From assembly GCA_937914675.1 (NCBI GenBank), contig CALDOC010000079.1, positions 1 through 8,162 on the forward strand: a stretch of DNA of 8,162 nt, written 5' to 3'. This document shows positions 1 to 7,012 of this stretch, piece by piece; positions within the stretch are counted from its first letter, which is position 1, and each line of letters starts with the position of its first letter. The notes beneath the pieces are model-generated. The model saw only the letters and a program-made list of their open reading frames with translations. It ran no database searches and had not been told where the DNA came from. Source of the DNA: an uncultured Sulfurimonas sp. (lineage in GTDB: Bacteria > Campylobacterota > Campylobacteria > Campylobacterales > Sulfurimonadaceae). The position numbers were made by a program, and so were the translations under genes.

Positions 1-1
1 C

Positions 2-169
2 GAGTTTGAAAACGCTCAACAAAGCCGAATGCAAAAACATGCGGAAGATGGAAGATTGATGCGTAACGCGCCAAGCGCTCCAGTGTTTAAAGACGTTGAC
101 AGCGACGCTAACGGATATATCGACAAAAGCGAATTTGCCAATCATCAAAGACAGCAACGCATACAATAA
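2..169 (+). CDS. EF-hand calcium-binding protein, 3' part only
   Basis: This is the C-terminal 55 residues of a gene whose start lies outside the window, ending in TAA at 167-169. The readable part contains one canonical EF-hand loop, DSDANGYIDKSE, with ligands at positions 1, 3, 5 and 12 (D, D, N, E), the G at position 6 and the I at position 8. It is preceded by VFKDV and followed by F, as in true EF-hands. The first readable residues, EFENAQQ, look like the exit of an earlier EF-hand, so the whole protein is probably a small two-EF-hand protein. Proteins of this kind in Campylobacterota usually have a signal peptide and act in the periplasm, but the N-terminus is not visible here. The tail is rich in Q, R and H. 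A terminator follows directly, so the gene is not co-transcribed with the efflux operon. Calcium binding is inferred from the motif, and the biological role is unknown. Confidence 0.8.
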   Translation, partial: EFENAQQSRMQKHAEDGRLMRNAPSAPVFKDVDSDANGYIDKSEFANHQRQQRIQ

Positions 170-175
170 AATCAG

Positions 176-217
176 AGCGTCTAAAAACTTTATGGTTTTT
201 AGACGCTGTTCGGTTTT
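176..217 (+). terminator. Rho-independent terminator after the EF-hand gene
   Basis: The arms AGCGTCTAAAAAC (176-188) and GTTTTTAGACGCT (195-207) are perfect 13-nt reverse complements around a 6-nt loop (TTTATG). A short T-rich stretch (GGTTTTATATTT) follows. The hairpin starts 6 nt after the stop codon of the EF-hand gene. The T-run is short and begins a few bases after the stem, but the stem is long and the position is right. The other strand has A-rich sequence before the hairpin and no gene pointing towards it, so I read it as serving the + strand. Confidence 0.85.
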
Positions 218-228
218 ATATTTAAGCG

Positions 229-234
229 TATAAT
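229..234 (+). promoter_or_regulatory. Possible -10 box for the efflux operon
   Basis: TATAAT is a perfect match to the sigma-70 -10 consensus, just downstream of the preceding terminator. No recognisable -35 hexamer lies 16-18 bp upstream, which is common in Campylobacterota, where the -35 element is poorly conserved. If used, it would give an untranslated leader of about 170 nt, which is long, so a second promoter nearer the start codon is possible. Confidence 0.3.
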
Positions 235-329
235 TGAGTGAAAGAATTGATTCAATGGGGTCAACTTATTTCTAAATTTAACTATTAATCTACAAAAGCC
301 CCCAAACAAAAATCAAACAAAGAAGTAGA

Positions 330-345
330 TAAGATTCCCATCTTA
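330..345. promoter_or_regulatory. Inverted repeat, candidate operator of the efflux operon
   Basis: TAAGAT (330-335) and ATCTTA (340-345) are perfect reverse complements separated by TCCC. The repeat lies about 65 bp before the start codon of the first efflux gene. Pumps of this type are often controlled by TetR- or MarR-type repressors that bind short palindromes in such a position. No regulator gene is present in the window, so this is a positional guess. A 6-bp AT-rich palindrome can arise by chance. Confidence 0.25.
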
Positions 346-410
346 ACGATAAACTAACGTAAATTTGTAACAATTCCAATCTAAAAAACCATTTTTGGAG
401 TTTAAAATTT

Positions 411-1730
411 ATGAGAATTAAAAATATTTATCAATTAATAATATTGTTGTCTTTAGCGGTAAGTATGCAAGCTTTTAGTTTGGATGAAGCCGTGTCCGTC
501 GCGCTTAAAAATTCTACGGAGATTCAAAAGGCGTCCATGAACGTGGAGATTGCCAAAGCCGACATGCAAGAGAAACAAGCGCAAAATTACGGTCGCTTTG
601 ATTTGCTGGCGTCGTACGCTCATTACAATCTCCCTCGTACGCTTACTCCTTTGACTCCAGTTAGCGTAGCTGGAGGAGCGGCGATTATTCCCACCACTCA
701 AGACATGTTCGTTGGCGGGATTTCGTACAGCGTCGAGCTTTTTACCGGCATGCAAAACACTCGCTCCATAGAAGTGGCGTCGTTACAAAAGGAGATAGCC
801 GATAATCTGCGATTTTTAAGCCGTGAGCAACTCATCTACAACGTAAAAACTTTATACGTAAACATCTTGGCGCTTCAAGCGCAGCGAGACGCGCAAACGC
901 TTTACGTAAAAGCGTTGAAAGATTTGCACGAGAGCGTGGCTTACAAGGTTGAGTTGGCGCGTTTAGCCAAGATAGACGAATTAAAATCTTTGGCCGATTT
1001 AAATCGCGCCTCTTTAGGGCTCATTGAGATAGAATCAAACATAGAGATTTTAAAGTCAACGTTAGCGGCGACCATGCTTGTGAAGGAAGTTTCCAATTTT
1101 GAGAAAATTGAGATTGAAGTTGTGGACGTTGGAGAGAGCCAAGAGAGTTACGACGCGGCTCTCGCGCAAACGAAGCGACAGCGATTGGCGACTTTGGATA
1201 CAAATAAGAAAATCAAAGAAGAAGAAAAAACTTTCGCCATGAAGTATCCAAAGGTCGGGTTTAACGGATATTACGGTTTAAGTTCAGGGATAAACGACGG
1301 CTCAAACGCATACTCCGGCGATTTTAAAAGCGCGGACGTTTGGCAGGCTGGAGTCGATCTGAAATGGAATATTTTTGATTTTGGAAAGACGTCGAGTCTG
1401 ATTCAAAAAAGCAGAATCAAAACCATGCAAAGCAGACTCGACGCCGTTAAAACAAAACGAGAGTTGCAAAGCTCCTTGACGCAAGCGCTGATTAAGATAA
1501 AACTCTCCGTAAAAACTTTTGCAAGCGCCAAAAGCGAGTTGGCCCTGATGAAAGAGACTCAAAAAATAGAACAACTCCTTTACGACAACGGCGCTTCGAA
1601 CATCAACGATTTGCTTTACTCAAAAGCTCGCTATCAGTTGGCGAACAGTAGTTATATCAGCTCCAAACACAACTATCAAAACTCCTTGAATTATCTCAAT
1701 TATCTTCTTGAAAAAGGTCATGAAAAATGA
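411..1730 (+). CDS. TolC-family outer membrane efflux channel
   Basis: This 439-residue protein is the outer-membrane exit duct of the RND pump encoded by the next two genes. It begins with a signal peptide (K and R near the N-terminus, hydrophobic core IYQLIILLSLAVS, likely cleavage after SMQA near residue 21). The mature part opens with SLDEAVSVALKNSTEIQKA, the typical start of an outer membrane efflux protein repeat. Each of the two repeats has its beta-strand and turn: YSVELFTG around residues 106-113 and WNIFDFGK around 319-326. Long coiled-coil helices, rich in K, E, L and A, fill the rest. The final helix carries YDNGASNINDLLYSKARYQL from residue 391, matching the family pattern YxNGxxxxxDLLxAxxxL. 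The length is normal for the family. The ATG is preceded by TGGAG (396-400) 10 nt upstream, and the signal peptide supports this start. The stop codon overlaps the next start as ATGA, indicating coupled translation. H. pylori HefA occupies the same first position in its operon, but orthology is not established. Confidence 0.93.
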   Translation: MRIKNIYQLIILLSLAVSMQAFSLDEAVSVALKNSTEIQKASMNVEIAKADMQEKQAQNYGRFDLLASYAHYNLPRTLTPLTPVSVAGGAAIIPTTQDMFVGGISYSVELFTGMQNTRSIEVASLQKEIADNLRFLSREQLIYNVKTLYVNILALQAQRDAQTLYVKALKDLHESVAYKVELARLAKIDELKSLADLNRASLGLIEIESNIEILKSTLAATMLVKEVSNFEKIEIEVVDVGESQESYDAALAQTKRQRLATLDTNKKIKEEEKTFAMKYPKVGFNGYYGLSSGINDGSNAYSGDFKSADVWQAGVDLKWNIFDFGKTSSLIQKSRIKTMQSRLDAVKTKRELQSSLTQALIKIKLSVKTFASAKSELALMKETQKIEQLLYDNGASNINDLLYSKARYQLANSSYISSKHNYQNSLNYLNYLLEKGHEK

Positions 1731-2797
1731 AAAAAATAGTAATCTTTATCGCGCTAGTCATCCTTGTAGGATTAGCCGCCAAAAAATTAATCTCTACGCA
1801 AGAAAACATACAAAATCAACCAACCGCCTTAGCTTTAAACTATAACATAAAAACAACGCGGACGAAAGAGGCGAAGATAGATGAGACGCGTCCGTTTTTA
1901 GCGCAAACGCGTAGCGACGCGGAAGCTCAAATAAGCGCTAAATTCAGCGGAGCGATTACGAAAGTTTTAGTGAGCGAATCGCAAAAAGTCAAAAAAGGCG
2001 ATTTGCTTGTTAAGATTGACGAAAAGTCTTTAATGAGCGCCATGCGAACCTTGGTGAAAACTTTGCAAGTTCAAGAAAGCGACGTTAAGTATCACATGGG
2101 CGTAGAAGAACGAAACGAGAATCTTTACAAGGCGAAGGGAATTTCAAAAGAGAAGTACGACGCGTCCGTTTTAGAACTCTTGAGAAAAAAAGCGGCGCGC
2201 GACGCGACGAAAGATAAGATTGCGTCGCTAAACGCAGACTTGGATTATTTGCAAATCAAAGCCCCCTACGATGGCGTCGTCTCCGCTTTGTACATGCATG
2301 AGGGAGATTTGGCTCTCGCTTCAAAGCCGATACTTCTTCTGAGCGGCTACGTTCAAAAGATGACGTTTTCATTCGCGAGCGCCAAAAACGCCGTGGCGGT
2401 TGGCGACATGGTTTTGCATGATGGGGTTGAGGTGGGAAAAGTCTCGAAGATATATCCAAACGCGAAAAACAATCTCAACGTGGCGGAAGTCGCGTTGAAC
2501 GGTTTCTTGAAAGCTAAAAACGATAGTTACGCGTCCATAGAGGTCGTGACCAACTCCGCAACGGGATGCGCTCTTCCAAGAAACGCGATTCTACATCTAA
2601 AAGACACGACCTACGTGATGCTTTTTAACGATAATAAGTTTGAAAAAAAGAGAGTGGAAATCGTCATGGAAGATGACGAAAGTCTAATCATAAAGCCTTG
2701 CGTCTCGGGTGAAATCGCGCTCGCGAGCGAATCCAAACTTTCCATTTTGCCTTTTTACAAAAATATATCCATCATGAGCGATGGTTATGAAAAATAG
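1727..2797 (+). CDS. RND efflux periplasmic adaptor (membrane fusion protein)
   Basis: This 356-residue adaptor (HlyD/AcrA family) bridges the TolC-like channel and the RND pump in the periplasm. Residues 1-18 (MKKIVIFIALVILVGLAA) form an uncleaved anchor or signal sequence with no lipobox cysteine, so it is not a lipoprotein like AcrA. The split lipoyl domain is clear: the first half is at about 66-98 (GAITKVLVSESQKVKKGDLL, residues 75-94) and the second at about 173-206 (LQIKAPYDGVVSALYMHEGD, residues 175-194). Between them lies an alpha-helical hairpin (about 100-172) of K/E/A-rich heptads, ending in the usual ISKEKYDAS turn. A beta-barrel (about 207-275) and a membrane-proximal domain (about 276-346, with ALPRNAILHLKD) follow. 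The protein is slightly shorter than AcrA (397 residues). The start overlaps the upstream stop by 4 bp and has AAGG at 1714-1717. The end overlaps the pump gene by 17 bp. Substrate specificity cannot be inferred. Confidence 0.93.
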   Translation: MKKIVIFIALVILVGLAAKKLISTQENIQNQPTALALNYNIKTTRTKEAKIDETRPFLAQTRSDAEAQISAKFSGAITKVLVSESQKVKKGDLLVKIDEKSLMSAMRTLVKTLQVQESDVKYHMGVEERNENLYKAKGISKEKYDASVLELLRKKAARDATKDKIASLNADLDYLQIKAPYDGVVSALYMHEGDLALASKPILLLSGYVQKMTFSFASAKNAVAVGDMVLHDGVEVGKVSKIYPNAKNNLNVAEVALNGFLKAKNDSYASIEVVTNSATGCALPRNAILHLKDTTYVMLFNDNKFEKKRVEIVMEDDESLIIKPCVSGEIALASESKLSILPFYKNISIMSDGYEK

Positions 2798-5700
2798 TAG
2801 TTGGATAGAGTCGCTCTTAAAAAAGCCGTATCTCATATACTCTTTTTTGACCTTGTTCGTAGTCCTCGGCGCGCTGGGGTATGGAAAAATCGATAGAAAA
2901 CTTTTCCCCGAGTCTAACTATCCTGAGATTGCGGTCGTCGTCGTTGAGCCTGGAGGTTCGGCGAAAACTTTGGCTTCAAACGTGAGCGTGCCGATCGAAG
3001 AAGAACTTTATACTCTTGAGGACGTTAGACGGGTATACTCCACCACCATTGACGAGGTGAGCGTGATTCACGCGGAGTTTGAGTACTCCAAAAACCTCGA
3101 CATGGCGGCAAGCGACGTGACGAATTCTCTCAACAAAATCCGTTCATCCCTTCCTAGAGACGTAAAAGAACCGCAAGTTCATAAAATCTCGAGCGCCACC
3201 GCGCCCATCGTGGTTATTGCCATCAATGGAGGAGATAATGAAAAAGTCGATTTGACAAGCGTTCGTCAACTTGCGCAGACGGAGATTAAGCGTCGTCTTT
3301 TAAAACTAAAAGGCGTAGCCAACGTAGAAATTTTCGGAGGTTATCAAAAAGAGATTCAAATCATTATGGACAAAAACAGACTTGATGAGTACGGTCTTAG
3401 CTTCTCTGGAGTTTTGGCGACCATTGAAAAAACTTCGCAAGATTACGCCATAGGTTTTATCACAAACGACACGAGTAGATACTTGCTCAAAGTAAATGGT
3501 AAAAAAGAGGACGTATCGCAGATAAAAGCCATGAAAATTACGGCCGACGTTTCGCTTGGCGACGTCGCGAAAGTCTATTTTGGCAATTATGAAAACTCAT
3601 CCGCCTACTTTGGAAACTCGAAAGAGTCCATCGCCATATCCGTTCAGCGTTCTCGAAACGCGGACGTCGTGCGAACCATAGGGCTCGTTGAAGAGGAGTT
3701 GACCAAGATAAAGGCCACGTACTCAAATTTAAATTTTGAGATAACGGACACTCAAAAAGAGACCATCGTTCTCAGCACGAACAATATGTTTTCATCTTTA
3801 ATCGACGCCATTATACTCTCAACGATTGTCGTGTTTCTGTTTTTGGGAAGTTTTAGACAAGTGCTCGTCATTCTTCTCACCATTCCCATCGTTTATCTAA
3901 GCACCATCGCGCTTATGTGGATAGTCGGAGTCGAGTTCAACGTGGTGACTTTGACGGCCATCATTTTGGCTCTTGGCTTGTTGCTTGACGATACCGTCGT
4001 CGTCATGGAAAACATTGAGCGCCATTACAGGGAAGAGCATGACGACATACGCGACGCGGTGTTCTCTGGCACTAGAGAGATAATGTTCGCGGATTTGTCC
4101 GGAACGGTTACGACCATGATCGCGCTCGCTCCCATAATGTTCGTGGGCGGTTATCCTCAAACGGTTTTTCAACCTTTAGTCGGCACTTTGCTTTTGGCGC
4201 TCGTGGCGTCGTACGTCATTTCCGTTACCGCCGTGCCATTACTTTCGCTAAAATTATTGGCGTTGGACAACAAGCGCGTAAACGCTATGGAAGCATTTTT
4301 TCATAGATACGCGACAGTAGCGAATGAGTTTGTTCATCAGTTTTTTTCAGGCGCTTTAAATCTAGCGCTAAGAAGCAAGGTGGCGGCTACGAGTTATTTT
4401 GCAGTTCTTGTTTTGGTTTTTGCGATAAGCGTCAAAGGCGTCATGCCAACGGTGGGACAAGAGCTTATGCCTCCGATGGATACGGGCGGCGTGAAGATTT
4501 CCATCGTCGCGGACGCGAACTTGCCCATGGAAGCGAGTAAAGAGATTCTAAAACAAGCCAACGCGATTATCTCAAAAAACGCCAAGTTGAATTATCTCTC
4601 CTCTTCCATCGGAAGCGAACCCGGAGTTATGAGCGTTGGAAGCGGCGGCGGAATCGACCACATATCGATAATGGCGACGTACGTGAACAGACACGAAAGA
4701 GAGGAAACCATTTGGGAGATACAACGCCGTCTGCGCAAGCAAATGTCTCAAATAGAGCGCATAAAAACTCTCGACGTGGTTGATTACGGGGCTACCGCGA
4801 TTGCAAGCATAAGAGCGAACATCGACGTGACGCTCTCTGGCGCGAACTTTGACGATTTGCTAAGTGCCGCCAAAAAAGTGGAAGACGTGATGAATCGCAC
4901 AAAAGGTTTGGTCTCCGTGAGTAAAACCTGGGACAAGGACAAAAGGGTGTACGATTTGGAGGTAAACGAGCAAAAGTTGCAGTTGTATGGACTCAGCATG
5001 GATCAAGTGACGTCTCAAATTCAAATCCTGCTTCGTGGCGTCGTCGTCTCAAAATTTCCTCTCTTAAACAGCGCCGACTTTAACGTGCGGGTTTGGATAG
5101 ACGAGGAGATGAGAGACGCTCCTCAAAAAATTTTGTCAACGCTCATAGAGACTCCAAAGGGCAAAATTCCATTAAACGCGCTCGCCACGATTTCGCAAGA
5201 GTTGGAGCCTAGCATGATTACGAGAGAGGGTTTGGAGTATGTCATAAACGTATATGGTTTTAGGGAAAAAGCGGCGATTTCACACATCATGGCAAGTTTT
5301 GAAAATGCTTTTGAGGGCGTAAAATTGCCTTTGGGCGTAAGCATGGAACAAACGGGAGACATAAAACAGTTTCAAGAGTCCGCCACGCTCATGGCCGGCG
5401 CGATTGTATTTTCGATCGTACTGCTTTTTTTTACGATTGTCGCGCTGTTTAACAGCGTGAAAATCTCTTTGATGATTATTTTGTCCATACCGCTTACCAT
5501 CATAGGCGCTTCATGGATACTGTTGTTGCTGGATTATCACACTTCCATGCCGGCGATGATGGGCTTCATCTTACTTTCGGGAATCATAGTGAACAACGCC
5601 ATTTTACTCATTCACTTCGCGGATGAAAAGATGAAAGAGGGCTTGGGCAAGGTCGACGCCATGAGAGAGAGCGTGAAAATCCGAACTCGCCCCATCCTCA

Positions 5701-5882
5701 TGACGGCTTTCGCGGTCGCCGCCGGCATGTACCCCGTCGCCATGGGTTCGGCGATTGGACTAGAGAGACTGGCGCCTTTGGGAGCCGTTGCCATCGGCGG
5801 GTTGCTGGTGGGCACGTTTTTAACCCTCTTGTTCATACCTTTGATTTTCATATGGTTTATGAAAGACGAGGTCAAAGAGTAA
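2781..5882 (+). CDS. RND-family inner membrane efflux pump (AcrB/HAE1-like)
   Basis: This 1033-residue proton-driven pump exports small molecules through the adaptor and channel encoded upstream. It has the duplicated RND plan: TM1 (about 16-34), a large periplasmic loop, TM2-TM6 (TM2 338-355, TM3 361-382, TM4 387-408), TM7 (about 534-553), a second periplasmic loop, and TM8-TM12 (TM8 870-889, TM9 896-916, TM10 923-945). Typical elements are EPGGSAKTLASNVSVPIEEE near the N-terminus, GLLLDDTVVVMENIERH in TM4 and RTRPILMTAFA in TM11. The TM4 proton-relay aspartates are D403 and D404 (AcrB D407/D408). R968 and T975 match AcrB R971 and T978. The AcrB K940 position is N938, in GIIVNNAILL, as in many 'VNN' members of the family. 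DD in TM4 and the lack of the CzcA signature argue for the HAE1 drug/hydrophobe group rather than heavy-metal export; the substrate is unknown. The first ATG (2781) overlaps the adaptor gene by 17 bp. A second in-frame ATG at 2787 lies 8 nt from a GAG at 2776-2778 and may be the real start, giving 1031 residues. Confidence 0.95.
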   Translation: MVMKNSSWIESLLKKPYLIYSFLTLFVVLGALGYGKIDRKLFPESNYPEIAVVVVEPGGSAKTLASNVSVPIEEELYTLEDVRRVYSTTIDEVSVIHAEFEYSKNLDMAASDVTNSLNKIRSSLPRDVKEPQVHKISSATAPIVVIAINGGDNEKVDLTSVRQLAQTEIKRRLLKLKGVANVEIFGGYQKEIQIIMDKNRLDEYGLSFSGVLATIEKTSQDYAIGFITNDTSRYLLKVNGKKEDVSQIKAMKITADVSLGDVAKVYFGNYENSSAYFGNSKESIAISVQRSRNADVVRTIGLVEEELTKIKATYSNLNFEITDTQKETIVLSTNNMFSSLIDAIILSTIVVFLFLGSFRQVLVILLTIPIVYLSTIALMWIVGVEFNVVTLTAIILALGLLLDDTVVVMENIERHYREEHDDIRDAVFSGTREIMFADLSGTVTTMIALAPIMFVGGYPQTVFQPLVGTLLLALVASYVISVTAVPLLSLKLLALDNKRVNAMEAFFHRYATVANEFVHQFFSGALNLALRSKVAATSYFAVLVLVFAISVKGVMPTVGQELMPPMDTGGVKISIVADANLPMEASKEILKQANAIISKNAKLNYLSSSIGSEPGVMSVGSGGGIDHISIMATYVNRHEREETIWEIQRRLRKQMSQIERIKTLDVVDYGATAIASIRANIDVTLSGANFDDLLSAAKKVEDVMNRTKGLVSVSKTWDKDKRVYDLEVNEQKLQLYGLSMDQVTSQIQILLRGVVVSKFPLLNSADFNVRVWIDEEMRDAPQKILSTLIETPKGKIPLNALATISQELEPSMITREGLEYVINVYGFREKAAISHIMASFENAFEGVKLPLGVSMEQTGDIKQFQESATLMAGAIVFSIVLLFFTIVALFNSVKISLMIILSIPLTIIGASWILLLLDYHTSMPAMMGFILLSGIIVNNAILLIHFADEKMKEGLGKVDAMRESVKIRTRPILMTAFAVAAGMYPVAMGSAIGLERLAPLGAVAIGGLLVGTFLTLLFIPLIFIWFMKDEVKE

Positions 5883-5894
5883 TAAATGTTTTAG

Positions 5895-5910
5895 CCGTTT
5901 GAACAATCGG
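5895..5910. promoter_or_regulatory. Interrupted 16-bp palindrome between pump gene and EF-hand-like gene
   Basis: CCGTTTGAACAATCGG has half-sites CCGnTTG and CAAnCGG arranged symmetrically about a 2-bp centre (6 of 8 base pairs match). It lies 13 bp after the pump stop codon and about 40 bp before the next start. It could be a protein-binding site or part of a weak hairpin. It lacks a T-run, so it is not a clear terminator. Confidence 0.25.
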
Positions 5911-5950
5911 TCGATTTACTTGCGTTGATTACTTAGTACAAGGACGCATT

Positions 5951-6949
5951 ATGAAAATCGAACGCTCAAACGTCTCGCTTTTTTCTTCTCATGAAAAAAG
6001 TAGCGAGATAACGCAAAAAGAATCTCTTGAAAAATGGAACTCGTTTGAAGACGCTCCCGAGCGCTTTAAAAATTTGGATCGATTGCAAGTGAGCGATCAG
6101 TTTAAATCCATAAACGACGCCAACGAATCGACTCAAGTTGGAGACGCTTTGGAGGGTCAAGGACTTGACCCTAAGCTTATGAGCGCGGTTCGCGCCATCG
6201 AGGCGTTGAGTGGCAAGAAAATCGATTTGTCTTTTATGAAAAGAGTCGGTTCTTCCGAGGGCTCGACCCAAGCCAAACCCCTTGGATGGGGAGTGGATTA
6301 TAGCTATGAGAAAAGCGAAGTTCATGAGGAGTCTTTGAAGTTCTCCGCAAAAGGAAACGTAAAATCCGAAGATGGAAAATCAATCGATTTTTCATTGGCG
6401 TTTAGCATGCAAAGTCGTACAGAACTACATGAGAGCGTTAGTTTTAAAGCCGGAGACGCAAAAATCGACCCTCTAGTTCTTAATTTTGGAACCGACGTGG
6501 TTTCTATAAGCGACATGAAACACAACTTCGACTTAAACCTTGACGGCAAAAGCGACGAGTTTTCCTTCGTGGGTCAAGGAAGCGGTTTTTTAGCGTTGGA
6601 CAAAAACAAAGACGGCGTCATCAACGATGGAAGCGAACTCTTTGGACCGACCAAGGGAAACGGGTTTGACGAGTTGTCGGCTTATGATGGCGACAATAAC
6701 AACTGGATTGATGAAAACGACGACATATTTAACAGTTTGGTTATCTGGACAAAAGACGAGTCGGGCAATGAAAATCTTTTTTCCCTTAAAGATAAAAACG
6801 TCGGAGCGCTTTATTTGGGAAACGCGAACACGCAGTTTGATCTCAAAGACAGCGCTCAAAACACGCGAGCCACCATGAAAGAGAGTTCCATTTACCTTAA
6901 AGAAGATGGTGGAGCGGGGAGTATGCAAGAGGTTGATTTGGTAGTCTAG
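5951..6949 (+). CDS. Uncharacterised protein with C-terminal EF-hand-like calcium-binding module
   Basis: This 332-residue protein has no signal peptide or membrane segment. The N-terminus (MKIERSNVSLFSSHEKSSE) is polar and probably disordered. Residues about 70-97 hold a helix with IEALSGKKI, a pattern I associate with a family of uncharacterised proteobacterial proteins. Residues about 110-170 are beta-rich. The conserved part is residues 190-332. It contains DLNLDGKSDEFSFVGQGSGF (194-213), then DKNKDGVINDGSELFG (217-232), then DGDNNNWIDENDDIF (246-260), and a VGALYLG strand (284-290). The second and third are EF-hand-like DxNxDG / DxDxN loops with I at loop position 8. The DGSELFG...GFDELSAYD arrangement is also found in FrpC/RTX-type calcium-binding proteins, but the glycine-rich RTX nonapeptides are absent. 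AAGGA at 5940-5944, 6 nt before the ATG, is a strong ribosome binding site. It lies 68 bp after the pump gene with no clear terminator between, so read-through from the efflux operon is possible. Calcium binding is inferred; cellular location and role are unknown. Confidence 0.85.
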   Translation: MKIERSNVSLFSSHEKSSEITQKESLEKWNSFEDAPERFKNLDRLQVSDQFKSINDANESTQVGDALEGQGLDPKLMSAVRAIEALSGKKIDLSFMKRVGSSEGSTQAKPLGWGVDYSYEKSEVHEESLKFSAKGNVKSEDGKSIDFSLAFSMQSRTELHESVSFKAGDAKIDPLVLNFGTDVVSISDMKHNFDLNLDGKSDEFSFVGQGSGFLALDKNKDGVINDGSELFGPTKGNGFDELSAYDGDNNNWIDENDDIFNSLVIWTKDESGNENLFSLKDKNVGALYLGNANTQFDLKDSAQNTRATMKESSIYLKEDGGAGSMQEVDLVV

Positions 6950-6975
6950 GGATGACAAATAAATAATACGTAATT

Positions 6976-6984
6976 TGATATACT
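6976..6984 (+). promoter_or_regulatory. Extended -10 promoter for the thioredoxin-like operon
   Basis: TGATATACT combines a TGn extension with TATACT (6979-6984), a 5-of-6 match to the sigma-70 -10 box. It is 28 nt before the ATG at 7013, which would place the transcript start near 6990 and give a short leader containing the AGGA ribosome binding site (7001-7004). No good -35 is present at the right distance, as is usual for extended -10 promoters and for Campylobacterota. Confidence 0.45.
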
Positions 6985-7012
6985 TTTACATCTAATTATT
7001 AGGATTATCAAC

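Larger units (their letters stand above)
218..410. other. Gene-free leader upstream of the efflux operon
   Basis: About 190 bp of AT-rich sequence without a convincing reading frame lies between the terminator and the first efflux gene. It holds a possible -10 box (229-234), a perfect 6+6 inverted repeat (330-345), two copies of CAAACAAA spaced 11 bp apart (303-310 and 314-321), and two TAACG repeats also spaced 11 bp apart (344-348 and 355-359). The segment around 255-280 (AATGGGGTCAAC, then an AT-rich TAAATTTA palindrome) resembles the GGGGTCA-type ends seen near Y1/RayT-family transposases, which would make it a relic, but that is a weak call. The length of the leader suggests that regulation of the pump is exerted here. 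Confidence 0.5.

Noticed and set aside
303..321. Two CAAACAAA copies considered as the start of a CRISPR or iteron array
   Set aside because: There are only two short, low-complexity copies 11 bp apart. This is far too little for an array or replication origin.
3538..4172. Antisense open frames opposite the RND pump gene
   Set aside because: They lie opposite conserved pump sequence and have no domain motifs or initiation signals. They are compositional shadows.
411..5882. Reading the three-gene operon as a heavy-metal (Czc/Cus) exporter
   Set aside because: The pump has the HAE1-type LLLDDTVVVMENIERH motif in TM4. It lacks the CzcA-type TM4 signature, and the adaptor has no histidine- or methionine-rich metal-binding stretch.
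5883..5950. Terminator between the pump gene and the EF-hand-like gene
   Set aside because: No hairpin with a T-run is present. The only symmetric element is an imperfect 16-bp palindrome, recorded separately.
6627..6878. An 83-codon open frame on the + strand inside the EF-hand-like gene
   Set aside because: It lies wholly within a well-supported gene in another frame, in the region encoding the conserved calcium-binding loops, and has no recognisable protein features.
5966..6958. Three long open frames on the - strand opposite the EF-hand-like gene
   Set aside because: They have no ribosome binding sites and low-quality, basic/aromatic compositions. They mirror the codon bias of the + strand gene, which has clear domain motifs.
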